The position numbers and the translations under genes are program-made. Below the pieces are notes generated by a model. The model was not told the origin of the DNA. It ran no database searches and was given only the letters and a program-made list of their open reading frames with translations. This document shows, in pieces, positions 53,873 through 63,522 of a stretch of 64,000 nucleotides of DNA. Numbering within the stretch: position 1 is the first letter of the stretch; the number at the start of each line of letters is the position of its first letter. Source of the DNA: Desulfobulbaceae bacterium UBA2273 (GTDB lineage: Bacteria > Desulfobacterota > Desulfobulbia > Desulfobulbales > Desulfurivibrionaceae); NCBI GenBank assembly GCA_002347095.1, contig DDWZ01000028.1, positions 1 to 64,000 on the forward strand. Reading direction: 5' to 3'.

Positions 53873-54784
53873 TTAGGGGGCAGGGGTTGTTTCCAGCCTA
53901 CGCGCGGCCGGCTGGCTGACTGGGTCTTCAAGGTACTGTCCGGCGGCTTGGCTCAGTTCCTGGACAAGGGCGATCGCCGCCGCTTTCGTTGCCGAGTCAT
54001 CGGGGGTAATCGGGGCGCCGGTGTCAGCGCCGGGATCCGCGGGCCACGCTTGGCTCGCGGCATCGTTGAGGGTGATCGGGATGGAGTTGATTTCACCTTG
54101 CAGGCGCAAGGGGTTGGGCTGGCCGGGGGAGAAGGCCAGGGTGAGATCCTCGGCATGATGGGTCTTGCCGGTCTGTTCGTCGTCATACACCAGGCGGCTG
54201 TTGTCCATGGCAATGGTGCTCCAGGAAAACCGCAGAGGGAGTGCCTGCATGCCGGGCAGAAGATCGGCCATGCTCTGGCCGAGGTTGTAGCCTCCGTCTT
54301 TTTGGCGAACCAGGTGGAGAAAGACGTGGTCCGCGGCAAGAGTGCAGGAGAGCTCTCCGGCCGGCAGTTGTTTTGGCCCGCAAGCAATGGATATCCTGCC
54401 TGCGGAAAGCAGCGGGTCCACCGGGTCTTCGGGATTGGCGCGTTGCGGCCCGACAATGAACCGGCGCAGGGTCAGGGTGAAGGTAAGCGGATTGAATTCG
54501 GCTCCGGCAATGGTCACCGGACGATTGAGGGTTTCGGCCAGATGCGTGGCCAGGAGGGTGGTGGCCAGATAGGGAACCAGCAGAGGGCTGCAAATCACCA
54601 GGAGAAGGGTTGTTCCGAGGAAAAGCGCCACGAGCCTTTTCAGCCACGGCCAAAGGAAAGATCGCTTCGGCCGTTTGGGCAGAGAAAGTCTCGAAGCGAA
54701 GTTGCTTGTCGGCTTGCCCTCGCGGATGGGGATGGAGCCGAATCTGTCGCGCGGTTTTGGGGTATCGGTAATGCGTATCATCAT
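53873..54784 (-). CDS. Short AsmA/DUF748-like membrane-anchored protein
   Basis: 303 aa. A basic, proline-rich cytosolic N-terminus, one membrane helix (LVALFLGTTLLLVICSPLLVPYL), then an AsmA/DUF748-type beta domain (LNRPVTIAGAEFNPLTFTLTLRRFIV). Homologues that bridge the envelope are usually three times longer; this one ends in an Ala/Pro-rich tail with an intact stop, so it is either a short subtype or an old truncation. Fifteen bases from prmA and probably co-transcribed with it. Confidence 0.65.
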   Translation of the reverse strand: MMIRITDTPKPRDRFGSIPIREGKPTSNFASRLSLPKRPKRSFLWPWLKRLVALFLGTTLLLVICSPLLVPYLATTLLATHLAETLNRPVTIAGAEFNPLTFTLTLRRFIVGPQRANPEDPVDPLLSAGRISIACGPKQLPAGELSCTLAADHVFLHLVRQKDGGYNLGQSMADLLPGMQALPLRFSWSTIAMDNSRLVYDDEQTGKTHHAEDLTLAFSPGQPNPLRLQGEINSIPITLNDAASQAWPADPGADTGAPITPDDSATKAAAIALVQELSQAAGQYLEDPVSQPAARRLETTPAP

Positions 54785-54967
54785 GCAACCCGAGGGCTCG
54801 TGTCCGGTGTTCGAGGTCAGTGCTTGGCAGGAGCACGAAGGAATGCTAAGATGCCAAGCCTGAGGGAAAAAAGTGACTGTCCCGCAGCATCACGTTCAAA
54901 TTGGCATCGTGCAGGGCCGCGGGCTCTTGTTTCGGCACAATACCATAACCATACCGGGGAGTTCAAC

Positions 54968-55681
54968 GTGCTTACTTTTTTACGAGGTGTTTTGGTGTTG
55001 CTGCTCGCCCCCCTGCTCACCGGGTTGGTCAGCATCGTGGCCATCATCATGATTGTTGTCTTCCGGCGCTCGGCGGCTGATGTGCAGTTTCTGCCCCGCA
55101 CCCTGGGCCGGATTGTCGCCCGGCTCAGCGGGGTTTCGGTCAGCATGACCGGCGGTGCTCTTCTTGAGCAGGGGCGCCCCTACATCTTTGCCGCCAACCA
55201 CCAGAGCCAGTTCGACATCTTCGCGCTCCAGGGCTATCTGGGCTGCGATTTCCGCTGGCTGGCCAAGCTGGAGCTGTTCAAAATCCCCGTGTTCGGCAAG
55301 GCCATGCAGATGGCCGGCTATATTCCGGTGGACCGGGCGCATGGCCGCAAGGCGCTTAAAAGTCTGGACGAGGCGGCCCGCCGCATTGCCGACGGCACCT
55401 CGGTCATCATCTTTCCCGAGGGCACCAGGAGTCCGGACGGCAGGCTGGGTCAGTTCAAGGCAGGGGCCATGGTTCTGGCGATCAAGGCCGGGGTGCCGGT
55501 GGTGCCGGTGGCCATCGTCGGCACCCATCAGGTTTTGCCCAAGGGGAAGCTGCTGGTCCGGCCAGGCCGGGTGGAGATCCGGGTGGGCGCGCCCATTGCC
55601 ACCAGCGACTACACCGTGAAGCAAAAGCAGGAGCTGGCCGAGCGGCTGCAGGGCAAGGTGGCCGAATTGTTGGGGGAATAG
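54968..55681 (+). CDS. plsC: 1-acyl-sn-glycerol-3-phosphate acyltransferase
   Basis: 237 aa membrane-associated enzyme that makes phosphatidic acid. N-terminal membrane helix, catalytic NHQSQFD (HX4D), and FPEGTRS for glycerophosphate binding. Start GTG 54968 with GGGGAG eight bases upstream; the very long upstream extension of this frame is antisense to prmA and the AsmA-like gene and is not coding. Confidence 0.94.
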   Translation: MLTFLRGVLVLLLAPLLTGLVSIVAIIMIVVFRRSAADVQFLPRTLGRIVARLSGVSVSMTGGALLEQGRPYIFAANHQSQFDIFALQGYLGCDFRWLAKLELFKIPVFGKAMQMAGYIPVDRAHGRKALKSLDEAARRIADGTSVIIFPEGTRSPDGRLGQFKAGAMVLAIKAGVPVVPVAIVGTHQVLPKGKLLVRPGRVEIRVGAPIATSDYTVKQKQELAERLQGKVAELLGE

Positions 55682-55885
55682 CGCCTTATCCCCATGCGCC
55701 GGCGGCCGATGTTGGGCCGCGGCGGGATCGTGTGTTTTTCCCCCTTGGCCGCGGGGCTTTCTGAAAATCTCCCCTGTTAAAAAATCTTGAAAAGCAGTAC
55801 TGTATTGGGTGCCGAGGTGACAGCCTTCTTTTCAGTTGTCCCGAGGGGCTGCCGTTGACCGCAACCGGAGGGGGACTGGTTCGTC

Positions 55886-58402
55886 ATGTTTTTGCGCGCC
55901 TTGTTCAGAAGCTTGCAGTCCTTTTTTCCCTCGTCACAGAGGACGGCGCTGGAAAAATATGAAACCTTCCGGGAAGTGTTGCGCCACGACCGGGCGGCCC
56001 ACGAGCTGCTGGCCGAATTCGAGGGGGTGTATTACGGCAAGCGCCATGAGGAATTCTGCCGTATTGTCCGGCGCTACGACCAGTTGGCCCGGACTGTGGG
56101 GGAGATGATCGAATCTCTCTGCCGTCTGTCTCCCGGCGCCCATGAGCGCCTGCGCATTCCTTTTCAATCCCTTGATTCCCAAGTAAAAGCTCTTTTCGTT
56201 CCACCCGCGGCCAACGGTGCCCCTCCCTTTATTCTGCCCCTGCATGCCATAACCGCGGATACCGTTGAGGTGGGCCACAAGACCAGGGCGCTGGCGCAAC
56301 TGGCCACCCGGTTGCATCTGCCCGTGCCCGATGGTTTTGCCGTCACCGTGAACGGATTCCATCATTTTTTGGCGGAAAATGGGCTGCGAGAGAGAATTGA
56401 CGATCTTCTCGCCGAACTGAACATCGAATCCCTCGAGGATCTGCAGGCGGTTTCCGGCCGGTTGACGGCCCTGATCGCGGCGGCTCCGGTTCCGGCGGAT
56501 CTTGCCGCGGCAATAGTTCAAGCCTTTGCCAGTCTTTCGGCGCGGCGCGGGCGGCCGGTGTCGGTGGCGGTGCGCAGCAGCGCCTTGGGCGAGGATGAGG
56601 CGACCTCCTTTGCCGGGCAGTACCGTTCCGTGCTCCATGTCGGGCAGGGGGAGATTCTCCGGGCATACAAGGAGGTGCTCGCCAGCAAGTATGCGCCCGA
56701 GGCCCTCTACTATCGGAGCTGCCATGGCCTTTCCGACGTGGAGACTGCCATGTCGGTCCTGGTGCTGGAGATGATCGAGGCCGAGGCGAGCGGGGTCATG
56801 TACACCGATACGGTTTGTGATTCGGGCGAGCCCGGGGGAAAGGAACTTTCCCTGCATGTGGTGCGGGGCCAAGGAGAGGCCCTGGTGAGCGGCGCCATGG
56901 CGCCGGAGGTTTTCAGGGTTTCCAGGGAAGGTGCGCCGGTTGTCGTCCGGCAGGGCGGAGCCTCGCTCCACGACGAGCAGCAGGCGCTGCGGTTGTTTCG
57001 CTGGGGACTGCGGCTGGAAGACTATTTCGGCTCGCCCCAGGATGTTGAGTGGAGCCTGGACAGGGAAGGACATTTCCATGTGCTGCAGAGCCGCCCGCTG
57101 GGAAGACGGCAAACCGCCAGTGGGCCCGGCCCTCTCATGGCCGAACACATTGCGGCGCCGTTGCTGCTCGCCGGCGGGGAGCAGGCCGCGGGCGGGGTTG
57201 CCTGCGGTGTGGTTTACACCCTCGGGCCGGATACCCCTTTGACGGCCATGCCAGGCGGCGCGGTGCTGGTGGTAAGGGATACGCCCCCTGCCTATGTCAA
57301 GGTGCTCGGCCGTCTGGCCGCCGTGGTGGCGGAACAGGGCAGCCAGGCCTGCCATTTCGCGACGGTTGCCAGGGAGTTCGGAGTGCCGGTTCTGGTCAGG
57401 ATTCCCGGTGCCACCTCCGGCCTGACACCGGGCATGGAGGTCACCGTTGACGCGGAGAACGGGAGAATCTATGCCGGCCGGGTGGCGGTACTGCTCGCGG
57501 AGCGGTCTGCCGGCGTCGGCAGCGGTGCGTCCTATTGCCTGAAGCGGCTTGAACCGGTGATGGAACGTGTTTCCTTTCTCAACCTCCTGGACCCGCGCGC
57601 CCGGGATTTCAAGCCGGAGTCCTGCCGCTCCCTGCATGACATCGTCCGGTATGCCCATGAAAAGGCGATGCAGGAGATGTTCGTCCTCTCCGGCCATGGC
57701 CTTTCTCGAAGAGGCGGCGCCCGGCAGCTTAAATCAGAGCTTCCCTTTGAACTTTTTGTGCTGGATATCGGCGGAGGATTGCATCCCGATGCGGCGGAGA
57801 AAAGGAGCGTTTCTCCGGAAGAGGTGCGCTGTCTGCCGCTGAAAGCCCTCTGGCGTGGACTCAGCCATCCGGGGGTTGCCTGGGATGGCAGGCAACACTT
57901 CGATTGGCAGGGGTACGAGGCGATCGTCATGGGCGGCGGCATTGCCAGCCCGAATTCCGCCTCTTTGGCGAGCTATGCGGTCATCGGAGAGGATTACTTG
58001 AACATCAACATCCGGTTCGGGTATCATTTCACCATTGTTGATGCCTTCTGCGGCGGCACGCCCGCGGAAAATTACTGCGGATTGCGCTTTGTCGGGGGCG
58101 GCGGCGAGTATACGGGCCGGCTGCTGCGGGTTGCTTTTCTGGCCCGGATCCTTGAGCGGTTGGGCTTTGTGGTGGAAAGAGCGGCGGATCTGCTGGATGC
58201 CAGGGTGATCGGTCTTGCCGGAGATGCGCTGCTGGAAAAGCTCGATCTGATCGGGCGCCTCCTCGGGGCAACCAGGCTGTTGGACATGGTTTTAAAAGAT
58301 GAGGAAATGGTTGTCCGTTTGGCGGATGATTTTCTGGCGGGGCGCTACGATTTCCGGAAACAACAGAGCAGCGGGAAACAGGAGCGGAGCCTCTCGCCAT
58401 GA
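55886..58402 (+). CDS. PEP-synthase-like phosphotransferase with novel C-terminal domain
   Basis: 838 aa. A helical N-terminus (about 1-110), a PEP/pyruvate-binding ATP-grasp domain (about 120-410; VAVRSSALGEDEATSFAGQY, EWSLDREGHFHVLQSRPL), a swivelling phosphohistidine domain with His490 (QACHFATVAREFGVPVLV), and a C-terminal region of roughly 300 residues with GEDYLNINIRFGYHF. The PEP-synthase TIM barrel is missing, so it is not a standard PpsA. The last bases overlap the phosphatase gene (ATGA). Confidence 0.8.
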   Translation: MFLRALFRSLQSFFPSSQRTALEKYETFREVLRHDRAAHELLAEFEGVYYGKRHEEFCRIVRRYDQLARTVGEMIESLCRLSPGAHERLRIPFQSLDSQVKALFVPPAANGAPPFILPLHAITADTVEVGHKTRALAQLATRLHLPVPDGFAVTVNGFHHFLAENGLRERIDDLLAELNIESLEDLQAVSGRLTALIAAAPVPADLAAAIVQAFASLSARRGRPVSVAVRSSALGEDEATSFAGQYRSVLHVGQGEILRAYKEVLASKYAPEALYYRSCHGLSDVETAMSVLVLEMIEAEASGVMYTDTVCDSGEPGGKELSLHVVRGQGEALVSGAMAPEVFRVSREGAPVVVRQGGASLHDEQQALRLFRWGLRLEDYFGSPQDVEWSLDREGHFHVLQSRPLGRRQTASGPGPLMAEHIAAPLLLAGGEQAAGGVACGVVYTLGPDTPLTAMPGGAVLVVRDTPPAYVKVLGRLAAVVAEQGSQACHFATVAREFGVPVLVRIPGATSGLTPGMEVTVDAENGRIYAGRVAVLLAERSAGVGSGASYCLKRLEPVMERVSFLNLLDPRARDFKPESCRSLHDIVRYAHEKAMQEMFVLSGHGLSRRGGARQLKSELPFELFVLDIGGGLHPDAAEKRSVSPEEVRCLPLKALWRGLSHPGVAWDGRQHFDWQGYEAIVMGGGIASPNSASLASYAVIGEDYLNINIRFGYHFTIVDAFCGGTPAENYCGLRFVGGGGEYTGRLLRVAFLARILERLGFVVERAADLLDARVIGLAGDALLEKLDLIGRLLGATRLLDMVLKDEEMVVRLADDFLAGRYDFRKQQSSGKQERSLSP

Positions 58403-59463
58403 CCGCATATGAAATAACCTGGATCACCAGTCAACTGGCGGTGGGCTACGCCCCCATGTCCTATGCGGAGCTGGATCGCATCAAGGAAATGGGCATCGAC
58501 GCCATCGTGAATCTCTGCGGCGAATTCTGCGATCTGCACGAGCTTGAGGCGGAAAGCGGTTTTGAGGTGTATTACCTGCCCATCCCGGATGAGGGCGCGC
58601 CGGATCTCGAGGCCATGGAGCAGGGCCTTGCCTGGCTTGATGAGGCCATCTATCTCGGGAAGAAAATCCTGGTGCATTGCCGGCACGGCATCGGCCGTAC
58701 GGGCACCTTTGTTTCCGCCTACCTGCTGCGCCGGGGGCTGGGCCTCAAGGTGGCGGAAAAGAAACTCCGGCACAGCCGTGCCACCCCGGCAAATTACAGT
58801 CAGTGGCGGCTGCTGAAAAAGTACGGCAAGCAGTCCGGCACCTTGAGCATCCGGGAGCCGTCCCTGGAGAGTCGCAATGTCGTTGATTTGAATGCTTTTT
58901 TCGGCGAATACGAAGCCTTGATCCGGGAGGTGGAGGAAAAGGCCGCCGCCGCGGGGCACCCCCCGGGCTCAGCCGACGAGTGCGGCTTGAACTCCGATGG
59001 CTGTTGCCGGCATTATTTCGAAATGACGCTCATCGAAGCGGTTTTTTTGAACAACAGGATCAACCGGCACCTGACCAGCAGCCAACGGCAGGAGGTGATT
59101 GCCCGGGCGGTGGAGGTTTCCCGGAGATTGCGACAGGTGGCGGGGCAGGTGTCTCCGGGGGCGGGGGGCGCGGAGGAGAACATCGAGCGGATTTACGCGG
59201 CCGAAGGGCTTCTCTGCCCTTTGTCGGTGGGGAAGAACTGCCTTGTGTATGAATTCCGTCCCCTTCGCTGCCGGACCTGGGGACTTGCGCCGGAGGGTCT
59301 GGACGCCTCTCTGGTTGCGGAAATGCTTTCCAACCTTTCGAAAAATGTTTTTTTTGCCCTCTCCGGAGTCTTTCCCGGGGAGAGCGAGTTGCTTTTCCCT
59401 TGCCATGACGTGCTTTCCGGCAGGTTCGTCCAGGTCTATTTTTATTATCTTTCCTCGCTGTGA
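58399..59463 (+). CDS. Dual-specificity phosphatase fused to a YkgJ-type cysteine-cluster domain
   Basis: 354 aa. The N-terminal half (about 1-160) is a dual-specificity phosphatase with catalytic Cys94 in VHCRHGIGRTG. The C-terminal half carries the YkgJ cysteine pattern (DECGLNSDGCCRHYF, then LLCPLSVGKNCLVYEFRPLRCRTWG), which in relatives binds zinc or an iron-sulfur cluster. The fusion is in one intact frame and co-translated with the PEP-utilising protein, hinting that the two act on one phosphorylated target. Confidence 0.85.
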   Translation: MTAYEITWITSQLAVGYAPMSYAELDRIKEMGIDAIVNLCGEFCDLHELEAESGFEVYYLPIPDEGAPDLEAMEQGLAWLDEAIYLGKKILVHCRHGIGRTGTFVSAYLLRRGLGLKVAEKKLRHSRATPANYSQWRLLKKYGKQSGTLSIREPSLESRNVVDLNAFFGEYEALIREVEEKAAAAGHPPGSADECGLNSDGCCRHYFEMTLIEAVFLNNRINRHLTSSQRQEVIARAVEVSRRLRQVAGQVSPGAGGAEENIERIYAAEGLLCPLSVGKNCLVYEFRPLRCRTWGLAPEGLDASLVAEMLSNLSKNVFFALSGVFPGESELLFPCHDVLSGRFVQVYFYYLSSL

Positions 59464-59535
59464 GGGCAAAATGCCGAGCGCGGCAAGGGGGGTGTGGCTG
59501 CGTCGCCAGCCACAGCCTCCCGGGAGCGGCAACCA

Positions 59536-60465
59536 ATGTTGAAAACAGTTTTTTCGCTGATCTGGGTATTCGCGGCTCTGCTGCTGCCGGGTTGCGACCA
59601 GGAAGAGTCCCCGCTCAAGGTGGATTTGGGGAAAAAGGAACAGGTTCGCCATGAAACTTCGGCAACCGCCATTACCTATGCCTATCTGCCGCAGTATTCC
59701 CACACCGTTTCCCATGAGCGGCACCGGCTGCTGGTGGAGTTCCTGCGCCGGGAGACAGGGTACAACATCAAGCAGGTTTTTCCCGATACCTTTGATCAGC
59801 ACATGGACATGGTCGGGCAGGGAAAAATTGATATCTCTTTTGCCAATCCCTTTGTCTATGTCGCCTTGGCCCAGCGTTACGGCTCAAGGGTTTTTGCCTC
59901 CGCAGTCGAGGGGGTGGAGGGCAACAGCAAATTTCGGGGACAGATAATCTGCCGGGCGGATAACCCGGCCATCGTCACCCTGGCGGATTGCCGGGGCAAG
60001 CGTTGGATCGCCGTTGATCCGAACTCCGCCGGCGGCTACCTGTACGCGCTCGGACTTTTTCACGGCCAGGGGTTGCGGCCCGAGGATTTCGCGGAGATCG
60101 CCTTTGCCCCCGGGCCCGGCGGCAAGCAGGAAAAGGTGGTCCTGGCGGTCTGGGCCGGGAAATACGATATAGGCTCCATCCGGGAAGGCACCCTGCAGGT
60201 GGTTGGGGAGAAGATCGACCTGCGGGAGATCAAGGTGCTGGCCACCACCCCCTGGTATCCCGGGTGGGTCTATTCGGCCAGGGCCGGGCTTGACCCGGAG
60301 GTGGCGGACAACATCGCCAGGGCTCTGCTCAAGCTTTCCTCCACGGACAAGGAACAGCGCCGCATTCTGGACGCGGCCCACATCATGGGTTTTGTTCCGG
60401 CGCAGGACCGGGATTATGACCCGATCAGAAACCTGGCGGCACAGATCGGCATCCATCTGGATTGA
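59536..60465 (+). CDS. PhnD-family periplasmic binding lipoprotein
   Basis: 309 aa. Lipoprotein signal (FAALLLPGC), then a two-lobed binding fold of the phosphate/phosphonate PhnD type (YLPQYSHTVSHERHRLLVEFLRRETGY, DISFANPFVYVALAQRYG, VDPNSAGGYLYALGL). No ABC permease or ATPase follows; instead a histidine kinase begins 14 bp later. A sensory role, presenting ligand to that kinase, is more likely than transport. Confidence 0.88.
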   Translation: MLKTVFSLIWVFAALLLPGCDQEESPLKVDLGKKEQVRHETSATAITYAYLPQYSHTVSHERHRLLVEFLRRETGYNIKQVFPDTFDQHMDMVGQGKIDISFANPFVYVALAQRYGSRVFASAVEGVEGNSKFRGQIICRADNPAIVTLADCRGKRWIAVDPNSAGGYLYALGLFHGQGLRPEDFAEIAFAPGPGGKQEKVVLAVWAGKYDIGSIREGTLQVVGEKIDLREIKVLATTPWYPGWVYSARAGLDPEVADNIARALLKLSSTDKEQRRILDAAHIMGFVPAQDRDYDPIRNLAAQIGIHLD

Positions 60466-60479
60466 GGGGAGAGGAGTTC

Positions 60480-62516
60480 ATGCTGAAAACCGGTCTGCGC
60501 GGCAAGCTCTATCTGGGTCTTTTCCTGTTGCTGTTTTTTTTCAGCGTGCTGATTTTTTTCATGGTCACCCGGATCATGCGCGAGGCGCTTCTCGAGGAAA
60601 ATCGAAACCGGGGGATTTCCATCGCCGCCAATCTGGCGGCCCGGGCGGTGGAGCCCATTCTGACCATCGATTTTTTGATCCTGAAAAATCTGGTTGATGA
60701 GGCCACCAGCCTCAACGATGACATCTCCTACGGGTTCATCCTTGGGAGCAAGGGAGAGGTTCTCGTCCATACCTTCAGGGGCGGCTTTCCCGTTGAAATG
60801 AAAGAGACCAACACGGTGGAGAGTCATCAACCCTTCAGCCGCCGTCTGCTCGATACCGGCGAAAACCTGGTCTATGATTATGCCGCTCCCGTGATGATAG
60901 GCGAGGAGCGGATCGGCACCGTCCGGGTCGGCCTGCTCAGGACCAGGGTGGAAACGGCCATCAACCGTTTGCTCCGCCTCGCTTTTCTCATTACCAGCAT
61001 TGTGACCCTGGCGGCCGGGATTGTGGGGGCGGTTTTGGCCAATTCCGTCACCCGGCGGATCAAGCTGTTGCAGCAGTCCGCGGAAAAGGTGGTGCGGGGG
61101 GAACTGGACACCCATACCGCGCCCACCCTGAAGGAGAATTGCTGGGAGGTCATGGAGTGCGACAATACGCGGTGCAAGGCGTACGGGAATTTTTACCACC
61201 GCTGCTGGTATCTGGCCGGAACCCTTTGCGCCAACTGCATTGCCGGTGATTATGCCACCAAGATCGAGACCTGTCGGCACTGCGCGGTGTACAAAAAATC
61301 CACTGGAGACGAAATCCAAAGCCTGGCCGAAAGCTTTGATTACATGACGCTCTCCCTGAAAAAACGCATGGAGGAGTTGCAGGACGCCGAAAAAACCATG
61401 CGGGAGCAGCGCATGCTGCTGAAAACCATTCTGGACGCCACGCCGGAATTCGTCTATCTGCAGGATTGTCACGGGAAGTACCAGGCGGTGAACAGGGCTT
61501 TCTGTCACGTGCTCGGCAAGGAGGAAGAGCAGATCATCGGCAAGTTTGACCATGACCTGTATCCGCCGGACCGGGCCGCAAGAAATATCGAGGAAAACGA
61601 GGAAATACTGCGCAACGGCACTGTCCTTGAGAAACAGGAAGCCATCGAAAGCGGTTCGGGCTACCGATGGTGCCATGTGATGCGGATGCCGGTGCGAAGC
61701 CCGGACGGCACGATCAGCGGCATCCTCTGGAGCGGGCGGGACATCACGGCGCTCAAGGAAATGGAGGCGCGGATGGTGCAGGCTCGCAAGATGGAGTCCG
61801 TGGGGCAGCTCGCCGCCGGGGTTGCCCATGAGATCAATACGCCGCTGGGCGTCATCCTCGGCTATACCCAGGTGCTCCTTGAAGAGATTCCGGAAGACGA
61901 CCCGCGGCACCAGGATCTGGAGATTATCAACCGGCAGGGCAAGATCTGCCGAAGAATTGTGGCGGATTTGCTCAAGTTTTCGCGCTGGTCCGGAAGCACC
62001 TATGCCTTCTTTGCCCCAAACGAGGTAATCGAAGAGATTGTTTCGGTCATGGAGCATACCTTCAACCTTGACCGGGTGACCATCCGGTGCCAGTTGGATC
62101 CGTTGCTTCCCGGTTTTTTGGGCGACAGGGATAAATTCAAGCAGGTTCTGGTGAACCTGCTCAACAACGCGCACGATGCCATCGGCACGGATGGCCGCAT
62201 TTGCATCACCACCTCTTTTGATGCCATGCGCAGCGAGCTGGTGATGACGGTGAGCGATACCGGCCAGGGTATCCCCAAGGAAGATCAAGGGAGAATCTTC
62301 GACCCGTTTTTTACGACAAAACCGGTGGACAAGGGAACCGGTCTCGGATTATCTGTGAGCTACGGGATCATTCAGGAGCACGGCGGAAGGATAACCGTGG
62401 AAAGTCCCCCGGGGGCAGACCATGCCTGCGATAACAAGGAGGACCGGGGCGCTGCCTTCCTGGTCCGCCTGCCGACGGTATATTTCCAGGAAGGGCAGGG
62501 GGTACTGAAAAATTGA
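60480..62516 (+). CDS. Membrane sensor histidine kinase with two-CW and PAS domains
   Basis: 678 aa. A membrane helix near the N-terminus, a periplasmic domain (about 40-165), a second helix, a HAMP-like linker, then a cysteine module (about 219-285: CWEVMECDNTRCKAY, CWYLAGTLCANC, CRHC), PAS (about 310-430), HisKA with His450 ([16 protein letters not shown]) and an intact HATPase (NLLNNAHDAI, DTGQGIP, GTGLGLSVSYGII). GGAG precedes ATG 60480. Paired with the PhnD lipoprotein upstream and the receiver downstream. Confidence 0.92.
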   Translation: MLKTGLRGKLYLGLFLLLFFFSVLIFFMVTRIMREALLEENRNRGISIAANLAARAVEPILTIDFLILKNLVDEATSLNDDISYGFILGSKGEVLVHTFRGGFPVEMKETNTVESHQPFSRRLLDTGENLVYDYAAPVMIGEERIGTVRVGLLRTRVETAINRLLRLAFLITSIVTLAAGIVGAVLANSVTRRIKLLQQSAEKVVRGELDTHTAPTLKENCWEVMECDNTRCKAYGNFYHRCWYLAGTLCANCIAGDYATKIETCRHCAVYKKSTGDEIQSLAESFDYMTLSLKKRMEELQDAEKTMREQRMLLKTILDATPEFVYLQDCHGKYQAVNRAFCHVLGKEEEQIIGKFDHDLYPPDRAARNIEENEEILRNGTVLEKQEAIESGSGYRWCHVMRMPVRSPDGTISGILWSGRDITALKEMEARMVQARKMESVGQLAAGVAHEINTPLGVILGYTQVLLEEIPEDDPRHQDLEIINRQGKICRRIVADLLKFSRWSGSTYAFFAPNEVIEEIVSVMEHTFNLDRVTIRCQLDPLLPGFLGDRDKFKQVLVNLLNNAHDAIGTDGRICITTSFDAMRSELVMTVSDTGQGIPKEDQGRIFDPFFTTKPVDKGTGLGLSVSYGIIQEHGGRITVESPPGADHACDNKEDRGAAFLVRLPTVYFQEGQGVLKN

Positions 62517-62538
62517 TTGTGAGGAGCAAGAGCGCATA

Positions 62539-62898
62539 ATGGCCAGAATTCTTGTGCTGGATGATGTCCCGGACGCCTTGAGCATGATCAGGCGTATCCT
62601 GGAGAAGAAGGGGCATGAGATCGCTACCTTCACCGAAGAGGAAGAGGCGCTCAAGTATGCCCGGGACAACAGGGTTGATCTGGCGATCCTTGATATCAAG
62701 CTTAAAAAAATGAGCGGGGTCGAGGTGCTGGAGGAGTTGAAAAAAATTAATCCCACCGGGCGGGTGATCATGCTCACCGGCTATCCCACCATGGAAAGCG
62801 CCCGGGAGTCCCTGCGGCTGGGGGCCAACGACTATTGCGTGAAGCCGCTTGACAAGGTTGAACTGGAAGAGAAGGTCAGCCGGGTGTTGGCTGGATAG
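62539..62898 (+). CDS. Single-domain response regulator
   Basis: 119 aa, receiver only. Acidic pair in VLDDVPD, phospho-acceptor Asp52 (AILDIKLKKMSG), conserved Thr in MLTGYP and Lys in YCVKPLDKVE. No output domain, so it must act by protein contact or phosphorelay. Twenty-two bases after the kinase. Confidence 0.94.
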   Translation: MARILVLDDVPDALSMIRRILEKKGHEIATFTEEEEALKYARDNRVDLAILDIKLKKMSGVEVLEELKKINPTGRVIMLTGYPTMESARESLRLGANDYCVKPLDKVELEEKVSRVLAG

Positions 62899-63038
62899 CC
62901 TCTTGTCGAGGCATCCCCTGGGGGAAGTGCGGAGAAACAAGACGGCAGGGGCGTTGACCGCCCCGGAGAGAAGGGCTTTGCGCAAGATTTTTCCGGTTGC
63001 CCGGCACGGCGCAACGCGGAAACAGACGAAGGGGAAAG

Positions 63039-63446
63039 ATGGAAACCAAGCTCACGGAGCCGTTGCATGATGTGGCGCAGATTTGCCGGAACTACCATCG
63101 CAAGATACAGGTGCTGGCCGGGGTACTTTTCTGCGCCGTTGTTCTGGGGGGACTTGTCCTCTTTTTCGAGTGGGCGCAGAAACCCATTTTTACCAACACG
63201 GCCTTTGCGCTCTTTGTCTGCGCCGGCTTTGTCTTTGTCTATTACATGGAAGGGCTGAAGGAGTACAAGGAGATCACTCCCAGCGAGCAGGGCAAGGCGG
63301 CCGAGTTCGCCCGCGAGTACCCCGAGGTTGCGGAATACCTGCAGAAGGTTGCCGCGACGGGCAGGAAGATGGTGGCGATGGAATATGAGGAGATCGTCGC
63401 CTTTGTTGAGGAGAAAAAAGGGGAAGGCGCGAACAAGGGAAACTAG
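63039..63446 (+). CDS. Small two-helix membrane protein
   Basis: 135 aa, family not recognised. Two membrane helices (about 25-45 and 52-70) with a short loop, then a charged cytosolic tail (GLKEYKEITPSEQGKAAEF...YEEIVAFVEEKK). The ATG at 63039 follows AAGGGGAAAG. It ends the co-directional run of the PhnD-kinase-receiver genes and may be an accessory subunit. Confidence 0.75.
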   Translation: METKLTEPLHDVAQICRNYHRKIQVLAGVLFCAVVLGGLVLFFEWAQKPIFTNTAFALFVCAGFVFVYYMEGLKEYKEITPSEQGKAAEFAREYPEVAEYLQKVAATGRKMVAMEYEEIVAFVEEKKGEGANKGN

Positions 63447-63522
63447 GCGCTTGCCGCAACGGGCTTCTTGTTCAGCCCTTGCTCTCCTGTGCGAAAGGTG
63501 AGGGTGTGTGATTTCTTCCCTG

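Noticed and set aside
53723..54967. Long N-terminal extension of plsC
   Set aside because: The frame is open upstream by chance, but it is antisense to prmA and the AsmA-like gene, while GTG 54968 has a good ribosome binding site and gives the normal PlsC length.
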